NCBI GenBank assembly: GCA_009904025.1
Contig: WYEE01000027.1
Location: 1-7,800, forward strand
DNA: 7,800 nt
Reading direction: 5' to 3'
Source: Thermogladius sp.
GTDB taxonomy: Archaea; Thermoproteota; Thermoprotei_A; Sulfolobales; Desulfurococcaceae
The notes below the pieces were generated by a model. The model saw only the letters and a list, made by a program, of their open reading frames with translations, did not search any database and was not told where the DNA came from. The position numbers and the translations under genes are program-made. Below are positions 1 through 4,822 of the stretch, piece by piece. Numbering within the stretch: position 1 is the first letter of the stretch; every line of letters begins with the position of its first letter.

Positions 1-34
1 GATAGCGGTCGGGTCCGGCAGGATCAACCGGAGT
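1..34 (-). rRNA. 16S rRNA, 5' end only (partial)
   Basis: The reverse complement of this edge reads CTCCGGTTGATCCTGCCGG followed by ACCCGACCGCTATC, the near-universal start of archaeal 16S rRNA in its crenarchaeal form. The gene runs leftwards out of the window, so only about 34 bases are visible. The exact mature 5' end (around 33-34) is inferred from the usual archaeal start. It is preceded on the same strand by a GC-rich leader and a TATA promoter. Confidence 0.95.
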
Positions 35-163
35 TAGCCGCAAGGCGGGAGACATGCTACCTCGTGCGCCGCGCCACCCCACCCCCGTCGGATCCAAGGC
101 TCCAGGGGTTAAAGCCCCTGGTTAACTTGGATCCCCACTAAGTAAGTGTGAACCCAGCATAAC
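35..163 (-). other. 16S rRNA leader / processing region
   Basis: This is the stretch between the predicted transcription start (about 25 bases downstream of the TATA box at 182-188) and the 16S 5' end. On the transcribed strand it is rich in G and C just ahead of 16S (about 40-90). Such sequence normally pairs with the 16S 3' trailer to form the processing stem with a bulge-helix-bulge site. The trailer lies outside the window, so the pairing cannot be shown. It contains a long perfect hairpin at 90-134 and a small one, CCGC-AAG-GCGG, at 38-48. Confidence 0.6.
90..134 (-). repeat. Two-part hairpin in the 16S leader
   Basis: GGATCCAAG at 90-98 is exactly complementary to CTTGGATCC at 126-134. 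Nested inside, CCAGGGG at 102-108 pairs exactly with CCCCTGG at 115-121 around a six-base loop. That gives 16 perfect base pairs with a small asymmetric internal loop (3 against 4 bases). There is no oligo-T run after it on the rRNA strand, so a leader RNA structure (antitermination, processing or assembly) is likelier than a terminator. Confidence 0.75.
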
Positions 164-181
164 TATCTTTATCTGAGGGAG

Positions 182-200
182 TTATAAACCTTACCGCCCT
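182..200 (-). promoter_or_regulatory. 16S rRNA promoter (BRE + TATA)
   Basis: On the minus strand this reads AGGGCGGTAAGG followed by TTTATAA, a good archaeal TATA box with a purine-rich BRE. It lies about 150 bases upstream of 16S and predicts a start near 160. The 15 bases AGGGCGGTAAGGTTT recur exactly at the promoter of the surface-protein gene (1667-1681). The TATA core is nearly symmetric, so weak plus-strand firing is possible but less well supported. Confidence 0.7.
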
Positions 201-229
201 TGATCAATGCCTTAGCTAATTGAAGATGT

Positions 230-307
230 CCCCGCGGCAGGAGGCCGGCTCCTCACACCCTGGGTTAAACCAGCGTAGGAACCGCGCCGCCGCCGGGTGC
301 CGCGGGG
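230..307. ncRNA. Candidate structured RNA closed by a 10-bp stem
   Basis: CCCCGCGGCA at 230-239 is exactly complementary to TGCCGCGGGG at 298-307. Inside are a second hairpin, AGGAG-GCCGG-CTCCT, at 239-253 and a CTGG-GTTAAA-CCAG hairpin at about 259-272. Together they outline a roughly 78-nt branched fold. The strand cannot be decided: a TATA box at 182-188 could serve the plus strand weakly, and the minus strand could be read from further right. No RNA family was recognised, and GC-rich DNA can form such stems by chance. Confidence 0.3.
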
Positions 308-330
308 TGTCTAACACTATGCCTACTAAA

Positions 331-372
331 CCTAATTAAGATTAGGGAGCCCTAGGCGGGTTGAGCCGCCTA
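331..372. repeat. Two adjacent small inverted repeats
   Basis: CCTAAT-TAAG-ATTAGG at 331-346 and TAGGCGG-GTTGAG-CCGCCTA at 353-372 are both perfect stems, separated by six bases. They add to the structured character of this block, but no function can be assigned. Confidence 0.5.
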
Positions 373-527
373 CAACCACTAGACCCTCCTCCACAACCAC
401 CCACAGCACCACCAACCACCAGCCCTACCGAACCAGCAGGATCCCCCCGCGGCGCTGACCCACCGGAAAACCGGGTAGGCAAGGCAGTATTAGTAGAGCC
501 CCTTAGAAGAGAGGGATACTACTGTAG

Positions 528-556
528 CCCGGGGTCTAATCTCCAGCCGGGTTTTT
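528..556 (+). terminator. Possible terminator hairpin with T-run (plus strand)
   Basis: CCCGG (528-532) and CCGGG (547-551) form a five-pair stem that is followed immediately by TTTTT (552-556). This looks like a terminator only for a plus-strand transcript, and no plus-strand gene is proven here. It may be coincidental. Confidence 0.2.
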
Positions 557-574
557 ACTCGTGAAGTTTCAGAG

Positions 575-584
575 GAAAAATATT
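575..584 (-). terminator. T-rich end downstream of the surface-protein gene
   Basis: Right after the stop codon at 585-587 the minus strand reads ATATTTTTCC. Oligo-T runs of this kind are the usual archaeal termination signal, and no hairpin is needed. Confidence 0.4.
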
Positions 585-1625
585 TTACTTCCGAAGCCTC
601 TTGACCACGAGGTAGGCTGCTACACCTAGGACGGGGATAGGCGCTGTGATAGCCAGGTAGAGTAGGCTGTAACCACCCTGGGGCTCGAGAACTGGATTGC
701 CCTGCCCCCCGTCTAGCTTTGGAGTTGACGCGTTATCAACACGCCATATTCCTACTATTACTGGGGGTACTGGTTCGAATTTGAAAGGACAATATGGACC
801 CTCATAGATATCGATGTACAATGGTATGTCCTCGGGCATGTACTTCCTTATGGAGTCCGCCAACTCGACGACATGTCTCTCTATTATTGCCCGGCACTTA
901 TCGTAGGAAGGTTGAACGCCTATCTCAAGGAAGATTGGGTTGGGGAGGCCGTCGACCGAAATACCATCTCCAAGAACATCCATGTAGCAGAGACAACTAG
1001 AGTTCGCCAAGTCATTTGCTAGCGAGTCAGCTGCTTCATTTAACGACCTCCATAAACCGTTACTGGGATCTGGGACTTCCCTAGGGAGGCTTGAAATCCC
1101 GGTATGGAGGTATAGCTGGAGTAGGTCGAACAACCTCTCGTCTACTACTAATATTGTTTCATCTAAGCCGCCGAACACCTCGCCTACTGCCTCCGCTACT
1201 TTGTCTATTGGTTTACCCGATAAGTTCACCACGTACTCTATCCTCTCAACCCTGAGATCTACATCTCTTAACCCGCTTGCTTCAAGCCTCTCCCTGAGGG
1301 CGTCAAGACCACCACGCATGTCGGCCACCGAGAGGGAGGCCTGGACATGGAGATCCATGAATAACCTCTGGAGGGGTACACTCCAATTACTCACGAGAAC
1401 TACATAGATATTCCTGTATGAGAAGAGCACATTAGGGTTTACAACCGCGATGACTACAGTTGCTTTACCATAATGATACTCGTATACGGTCTCCACCCCC
1501 ATTGAGAACACGCGGGGACTAGCAGTCAGACCCTGCTCTACACTACTCTGCCCGTAAACCACTGGGAGGGTTGCCCCAGCTAGGACTACTGCTAGCGCTA
1601 ACAGCGCTATAAAAGTGGTTCTCAA
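585..1625 (-). CDS. Secreted, C-terminally membrane-anchored protein of unknown function
   Basis: The protein is about 346 residues. It opens with a classic signal peptide (basic start MRTTF, a hydrophobic core to about residue 24, cleavage plausible after VVYGQ). It ends with a hydrophobic segment (about 319-340) followed by basic residues KRLRK, so it should sit outside the cell on a C-terminal anchor. The ectodomain has four N-glycosylation sequons (NWS, NLS, NSS, NAS) and four cysteines (about 211, 213, 244, 279), all in its second half. I chose the TTG at 1625 because GGGAGG (1632-1637) lies six bases upstream of it; the in-frame GTG at 1631 touches that site and leaves no spacer. It has its own TATA box. 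I do not recognise the family; a surface receptor or cell-wall component is only a guess from topology. Confidence 0.8.
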   Translation of the reverse strand: MRTTFIALLALAVVLAGATLPVVYGQSSVEQGLTASPRVFSMGVETVYEYHYGKATVVIAVVNPNVLFSYRNIYVVLVSNWSVPLQRLFMDLHVQASLSVADMRGGLDALRERLEASGLRDVDLRVERIEYVVNLSGKPIDKVAEAVGEVFGGLDETILVVDERLFDLLQLYLHTGISSLPREVPDPSNGLWRSLNEAADSLANDLANSSCLCYMDVLGDGISVDGLPNPIFLEIGVQPSYDKCRAIIERHVVELADSIRKYMPEDIPLYIDIYEGPYCPFKFEPVPPVIVGIWRVDNASTPKLDGGQGNPVLEPQGGYSLLYLAITAPIPVLGVAAYLVVKRLRK

Positions 1626-1661
1626 ACACACCCTCCCTTTTTTTGTTATGTTATTTTGAAG

Positions 1662-1681
1662 GGTAAAAACCTTACCGCCCT
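1662..1681 (-). promoter_or_regulatory. Promoter of the surface-protein gene
   Basis: The minus strand reads AGGGCGGTAAGGTTTTTA, a BRE-like purine stretch with a T-rich TATA element about 35-40 bases upstream of the start codon. It matches the 16S promoter in 17 of 18 bases (T for A at one position of the TATA core). Predicted transcription start is near 1640, leaving a short leader with the ribosome binding site. Confidence 0.6.
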
Positions 1682-1725
1682 ACAATCAGTCGCGTATCCA
1701 TATTTGTAATAGGTTTAATTTGCAT
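1672..1725 (-). CDS. Possible 17-residue leader peptide or micro-ORF
   Basis: An ATG at 1725 opens a short frame, MQIKPITNMDTRLIVGR, ending at a TAA inside the surface-protein promoter. In its favour are a TATA-like CTTAAATAC at 1755-1763, about 30 bases upstream, and GAGGG six bases before the ATG. Nothing about the peptide itself is recognisable, and so short a frame can arise by chance. The TATA element might instead be an extra upstream promoter for the surface-protein gene. Confidence 0.2.
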   Translation of the reverse strand: MQIKPITNMDTRLIVGR

Positions 1726-1789
1726 CTCCAACCCTCTATGTTTGTTCCAAGACTGTATTTAAGTCATTTACCGCAGAGAGGCGCATCCC

Positions 1790-2415
1790 CTATGCTCTGC
1801 TCCCCGGATCTATATTTCCACCACTGAGCCTCTTGCCAGCTTGGTCTCTTGAAATCCTATACAGCGTATTTTTCCCTTTGGCTACTCTAAGAAGGTGGTG
1901 ACTAACGAACATGCCCTGCAAGCGTCACTCTTACCCCGGTTTTAGACCCCCTAATTCAAGTTGAATCTCGTAATGCCGTGAAAAAGTTTTCTCCAATACT
2001 GGGTAGCCTGCCAAACCCTTCTAATCCTTGAAGAGCTCTTCCAGGCTTCAGACCGCACATGAGTAGAGTAGGCTTGTATATCACATCCGCTGAGTGCTGG
2101 CTTGAGAGAGATTTACTGATTTGCCTAGCACTCCCGCCCCATTATCTCTACTAGAAAAACTGAACACTTAATTAAATCAGCCATGACACCAACTTTCTGA
2201 ACCTCCGATAAAAACTATTGGGGGCTTTGATCTACTAGTAGAATTCCTGCTCTCTCCCTTAAGTATTTGACTCCAGGTGTGGGGTGGTCTCAGGTTGTCG
2301 ACTCTGCTAGAGGCCTCTGCACGGGTAGTTTGAGAGGCCATGTCGGGTTCTTGTCCTCCTCTAAACTCCTTGTGATGGATATGTAGATAATCAGGTCAAC
2401 TATGTTTATGTCCAT
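1790..2415 (-). pseudogene. Apparently decayed coding region, family not recognised
   Basis: The minus strand starts with a well-formed gene front: a TATA box at 2450-2457, GGTGAT five bases before an ATG at 2415, and a 41-codon frame beginning MDINIVDLIIYISITRSL that stops at 2290. The same frame continues with protein-like stretches broken by stops (for example GVKYLRERAGILLVDQ, then GVMADLIKCSVFLVEIMG). Sense then appears in another phase (ADVIYKPTLLMCGLKPGRAL, stop near 1956). A third phase gives a 40-residue frame from ATG 1912 to 1790, starting MFVSHHLLRVAKGKNTLYRI. These may be pieces of one or two genes that accumulated stops and shifts. The first 41 codons could alternatively be an intact small protein. 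Confidence 0.35.
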
Positions 2416-2418
2416 GCA

Positions 2419-2457
2419 ATATCACCGGTGATATATATTTTAGAATGCCTTTTTATA
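2419..2457 (-). promoter_or_regulatory. TATA promoter and 16-bp palindrome covering a ribosome binding site
   Basis: The minus strand carries TATAAAAA (2450-2457), predicting transcription start near 2428. ATATCACCGGTGATAT at 2419-2434 is a perfect 16-bp palindrome at that start. Its downstream half contains GGTGAT, complementary to the ATCACC of archaeal 16S 3' ends and placed five bases before the ATG at 2415. The palindrome could be an operator for a dimeric regulator as well as the ribosome binding site. Confidence 0.45.
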
Positions 2458-2475
2458 CGTTTGGGCTGGTTTATG

Positions 2476-3141
2476 TTATTGTACAATTTTTGTTTTGTTA
2501 ATATATAGAACCAGGTCTAACAGGGTTTTCAAGGTTTCCACCGAGTAGTCTGGGCGGCAGGAAGCGTAGTCGTAGTCATACCCGTTCCTGTCGACGAGGA
2601 TGAAGGGCACGCCCGCGGCGTGGGAGGCCTGGCAGTCGACCTCCCTGTCCCCAACGTAGACTGCCTCCCCCGGTCTAACACCCAGCTTGCTTAGAGCGTT
2701 GACCACGACGTCCGGCTGAGGCTTGCCCCTCACACCATCAGTAACACCTGAGACAGCGTCGAAGAAGTCTATTAGCTTGAAGTAGCTCAAGTACTCTAGG
2801 ATCCTCTCAACCCTGCTCGAGGAGGCTACAGCGAGTTTAAACCCTCTAGCCTTCAACCCGGCTAAAGCTGGTGGAGCATCCTCGAAGACCCTTATCATCC
2901 TCCTCCAGTTCTCCTCCACAATCCTAGACCTCACCCTCATAAGCTCCATGTACTTATCACGGCTCAAACCCTTGAAGACCAGCTGGTGGAACTCGTCTAA
3001 GGGCCTCCCAATACTCCTCCTCACAAGCTCCGCGTCAACGCCGACGCCTACTATGCGGGAGGCCTCTGTGAAGCTCCACGTTATGAACTCCTCTGTATCC
3101 AGGATCGTGCCATCCATGTCTAGGAGGACTGCTCTAATCAA
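2476..3141 (-). CDS. HAD-superfamily phosphatase, subclass I (Gph/beta-phosphoglucomutase-like)
   Basis: The 221-residue protein has all four haloacid dehalogenase motifs. Motif I is DMDGT (nucleophile D8, acid/base D10), motif II is the serine run around S107-S109, motif III is K140 in GKPQPD, and motif IV is GDREVD (D165, D169) for Mg2+. The helical insert between motif I and about residue 95 is a C1 cap, as in Gph-type and sugar-phosphate phosphatases. Substrate cannot be read from the sequence; a small cytosolic phosphomonoester is expected. The start is TTG at 3141, supported by GGAGGGG about five bases upstream. It overlaps the stop of the upstream phosphatase gene as TTGA, so the two are almost certainly co-transcribed and translationally coupled. 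The tail is unusually rich in Lys and Ile (YINKTKIVQ). Confidence 0.85.
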   Translation of the reverse strand: MIRAVLLDMDGTILDTEEFITWSFTEASRIVGVGVDAELVRRSIGRPLDEFHQLVFKGLSRDKYMELMRVRSRIVEENWRRMIRVFEDAPPALAGLKARGFKLAVASSSRVERILEYLSYFKLIDFFDAVSGVTDGVRGKPQPDVVVNALSKLGVRPGEAVYVGDREVDCQASHAAGVPFILVDRNGYDYDYASCRPDYSVETLKTLLDLVLYINKTKIVQ

Positions 3142-3854
3142 ATCTTCCCCTCCTCAACCAGCTCAGCCAGCCTCACAATAGCTCTACCAGCCGGCTCGTT
3201 TATAACGAGGCGGGCCTTGGACTTCAACTCCTCGTCAGCGTCACCTGTCGCCACACCCAGGCCGACCGCCTGTATCAAATCCCCATCCATCTCGCTGTCG
3301 CCTACAGCCGCAGCCTCCTCAGGGCTGAAGCCGAGTCTGCCCAGCACGAGCCTAACAGCCCTACCCTTGTCGACATCCCTCGGGGTCAGGTGGATAGCGT
3401 ACTTGCTGTAGCCGACTCTAACCCACGGGTACCTGGGCTCCACGTATTCTTTAACCAGCTTGTAGACCTCCCCACCACTGCTGGCATCCCCCACCCGGAG
3501 AGCGTAGTCGTAGAGTTTGAATCTGTTCTGCCAGGAGTCTAAGACAAGCCCCTTAAACCTCGACAACACGTCCACGTAGGCCTCCCTCGCCGACCTCTCC
3601 GGCAACTCTATTAAACCGAGCTCCTCGCTGTAAACCAGGGCGCCGGTCTCAGCTATAGCAGGCCCGTTCAAGCCAAGGTACCTGTGCAAGCCCACCACCA
3701 CGGGTAGAGCGTTGCTGGAGACGATGCTGACCATAACACCCCTCGCCACAAGCCTCCTCAGAGCCTCAACAGCCTCGAGGCTCAGCCTATAGGTTTTCCT
3801 GGACTCGGTGAGAGTACCATCCAGGTCGGTGAAGATGATCCTGACCCTCGCCAC
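3138..3854 (-). CDS. Phosphoglycolate phosphatase, archaeal HAD type
   Basis: The 238-residue protein fits the archaeal phosphoglycolate phosphatase family (subclass IIB HAD, Cof-like cap). It has motif I TDLDGTLTE (D10, D12), motif II VSS (S46/S47), a conserved lysine in VDKGRAV (about 163) and motif IV GDSEMDGD (D186, D190). The expected reaction is 2-phosphoglycolate to glycolate and phosphate in the cytosol, which removes a damage by-product. A longer frame opens with ATG at 3890, but that ATG lies between two TATA boxes and is probably upstream of transcription. GTG at 3854 has GGGTGGT (3861-3867) six bases before it, and the family's N-terminus begins just before motif I, so I start there. 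It is the first gene of a two-gene operon with the downstream HAD hydrolase. Confidence 0.85.
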   Translation of the reverse strand: MARVRIIFTDLDGTLTESRKTYRLSLEAVEALRRLVARGVMVSIVSSNALPVVVGLHRYLGLNGPAIAETGALVYSEELGLIELPERSAREAYVDVLSRFKGLVLDSWQNRFKLYDYALRVGDASSGGEVYKLVKEYVEPRYPWVRVGYSKYAIHLTPRDVDKGRAVRLVLGRLGFSPEEAAAVGDSEMDGDLIQAVGLGVATGDADEELKSKARLVINEPAGRAIVRLAELVEEGKI

Positions 3855-3878
3855 AGGAACACCACCCTTGTTTAAAAA

Positions 3879-3897
3879 TATAAAACTCATTATAAAA
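3879..3897 (-). promoter_or_regulatory. Tandem TATA boxes of the phosphatase operon
   Basis: TTTTATA occurs twice on the minus strand, at 3891-3897 and 3879-3885, 12 bases apart. The distal box predicts a start near 3869, leaving a leader with the ribosome binding site. The proximal box predicts a start within a few bases of the GTG at 3854, giving a nearly leaderless message. Either one excludes the ATG at 3890. Confidence 0.65.
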
Positions 3898-3900
3898 CCG

Positions 3901-4059
3901 GTTCAGTAGACATACAAGTATATACGCTTGAAGATCAGATAAGAGCTCGAATGAAGGCTGCGCGGGGCAACCCCCGTAGTTAAGAGAGGTTTGGCGAGAC
4001 CTCGTCGGCCCGGGAGAGGTGTATCTTCCAGGGATTCGCGTGGAGTAGAGAATAAAAGA
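3901..4059. other. Intergenic stretch with two hairpins
   Basis: No protein gene is convincing here. CGGGG-CAAC-CCCCG (3963-3976) and GAGGT-TTGGCGAG-ACCTC (3986-4003) are neighbouring perfect stems. A TATATA at 3919-3924 could start a plus-strand RNA near 3947. The minus strand is also open but has no start signals. A small RNA is possible but unproven; box C/D motifs and the terminal ACA of H/ACA RNAs were not evident. Confidence 0.35.
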
Positions 4060-4650
4060 TTAAATTTCCCCCCCTACGGCGAAAACATCTCGGGATTTTC
4101 GTAGAGGCGCCTCTAAATCTAATGGACTGGTTCTAAAAGGGACTAAACGCCTTCGGCGGTTCCTCTTGCCCCAAATCATCGCCGGAGTAGTGTCTATTCC
4201 ACTTATCCTAATCCTATTCCTCACCTTGGCGAATGAGCTTGGAAGGGTGAGGCCATAAACCTCGGCTTTATCGTCAGGGCGTTGGGGTTTAAGGGAAGTA
4301 TGAGAGCCATGCCTCTGTACCCGATGTATTTCATGATAATGTCGGAGACACCCCAGGCCATTTCAGCATTGTGCCCTGGGTCTAGAAACATTAGTGCAAG
4401 CCTACCACTCTCCCCAAGCGGTCTGGTAAGTGTATCCAAGACGTCAACGGCTTTAAGCTTGGAGAGGGAGAGGTATTCTACGTAGACGACGACTAAGCTA
4501 CCCTCGGCGACAGCAGGGAGGCTAGTTAGGCTATCTAGCTTGTACACCCGGTTAAACCCTAACTAGGGGGCCGGCCTCAATGTAGCCCGAGGCCTGGCCG
4601 ATAAGGCATCCACGTGGAGATTGGTGCCCAGGCGCTAGTAGGCCCTTCAT
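4060..4650 (-). pseudogene. Broken gene of unknown function, two apparent single-base frameshifts
   Basis: Three successive minus-strand frames read as one protein of about 196 residues. The first runs from ATG 4650 and ends LVRV at a stop at 4552. Skipping one G in the run at 4557-4559 continues it as RFNRVYKLDSLTSLP and on through the 108-codon frame (nominal GTG start 4547). Adding one A at the run 4267-4269 avoids the stop at 4221 and continues as NALTIKAEVYGLTLPSSF to a stop at 4060. The middle part has alternating hydrophobic strands and helices (SLVVVYVEYLSL, RLALMFLDPGHN, GMALILPLNPN), like a Rossmann or RecA-like alpha/beta fold. The last part is strongly basic (GKRNRRRRLVPF). No family is recognised. 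It has its own TATA box just after tRNA-Asp. Real decay, sequencing error and programmed shifting all remain possible. Confidence 0.55.
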
Positions 4651-4690
4651 ACTAAATTTCACGGGGTTATGCTTGGTGTTCGCGGAGTAG

Positions 4691-4698
4691 TTTAAAGG
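4691..4698 (-). promoter_or_regulatory. TATA box of the broken gene
   Basis: The minus strand has CCTTTAAA between the tRNA-Asp 3' end and the ATG at 4650. It predicts transcription start near 4669 and a leader of about 20 bases. No strong ribosome binding site is seen before the ATG. Confidence 0.4.
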
Positions 4699-4704
4699 AG
4701 TATA

Positions 4705-4779
4705 CGCCGCCGCCGGGATTTGAACCCGGGTCACGGGCTCGACAGGCCCGCATACTAGACCGGGCTATACTACGGCGGC
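4705..4779 (-). tRNA. tRNA-Asp (anticodon GTC)
   Basis: The 75-base cloverleaf is complete. The acceptor GCCGCCG pairs with CGGCGGC, the D arm has GTAT on both sides with two wobble pairs, and the anticodon stem CGGGC/GCCCG closes the loop CTGTCGA (anticodon GTC). The T arm is CCGGG-TTCAAAT-CCCGG and the discriminator is G, as expected for Asp. There is no intron and no encoded CCA. It lies between nop10 and the broken gene, with its own promoter about 30 bases upstream. Confidence 0.97.
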
Positions 4780-4808
4780 CCCGTAGATTTGGATACTGCA
4801 GAGAGGGC

Positions 4809-4815
4809 TTTTAAA
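4809..4815 (-). promoter_or_regulatory. TATA box of tRNA-Asp
   Basis: TTTAAAA on the minus strand, centred 33 bases upstream of the mature tRNA 5' end, predicts transcription start near 4787 and a very short leader. It begins just past the nop10 stop codon, so the tRNA need not depend on the upstream operon. Confidence 0.6.
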
Positions 4816-4822
4816 GGATTAT

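Larger units (their letters stand above)
201..574. other. GC-rich non-coding block with hairpins, no convincing gene
   Basis: This interval between the 16S promoter and the surface-protein gene holds no credible protein. The only long open frame (plus strand, TTG start at 361) is a low-complexity proline/threonine run with no ribosome binding site. It does hold inverted repeats at 230-307, 331-346 and 353-372, a strand-asymmetric A/C-rich tract at about 371-436, and a hairpin plus T-run at 528-556. I looked for the conserved motifs of SRP RNA, RNase P RNA and box C/D RNA on both strands and did not find them. Confidence 0.6.
1690..2460 (-). other. Roughly 800-base interval without an intact long gene
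   Basis: Between the surface-protein promoter and the HAD hydrolase there is no uninterrupted frame of ordinary length. The minus strand carries several short frames with protein-like composition in changing phase (described as a decayed gene at 1790-2415), while the plus strand is dense in stops. No terminal inverted repeats or recognisable transposase motifs were seen. Confidence 0.6.

Noticed and set aside
528..551. tRNA T-arm-like sequence GGTCTAATCTCC
   Set aside because: It lacks the standard T-loop, and no matching acceptor or anticodon arm can be built around it.
361..564. Plus-strand 67-codon proline-rich frame
   Set aside because: TTG start without a ribosome binding site, low-complexity Pro/Thr content caused by the A/C-rich tract, and overlap with inverted repeats. 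It is better explained as non-coding.
201..574. SRP RNA or RNase P RNA gene
   Set aside because: Length and GC content would fit, but the conserved SRP helix 8 and RNase P CR-I/CR-V motifs were not found on either strand.
4064..4252. Plus-strand frame with a strikingly hydrophobic segment (IIAGVVSIPLILILFLTLA)
   Set aside because: It would make a single-pass membrane peptide ending at 4252, but it has no ATG, no good start with a ribosome binding site, and lies opposite a minus-strand frame that joins well to the broken gene.
4552..4734. 60-codon minus-strand frame starting inside tRNA-Asp
   Set aside because: The upstream part is the tRNA gene read as protein. Only the part from ATG 4650 is kept, as the first piece of the broken gene.
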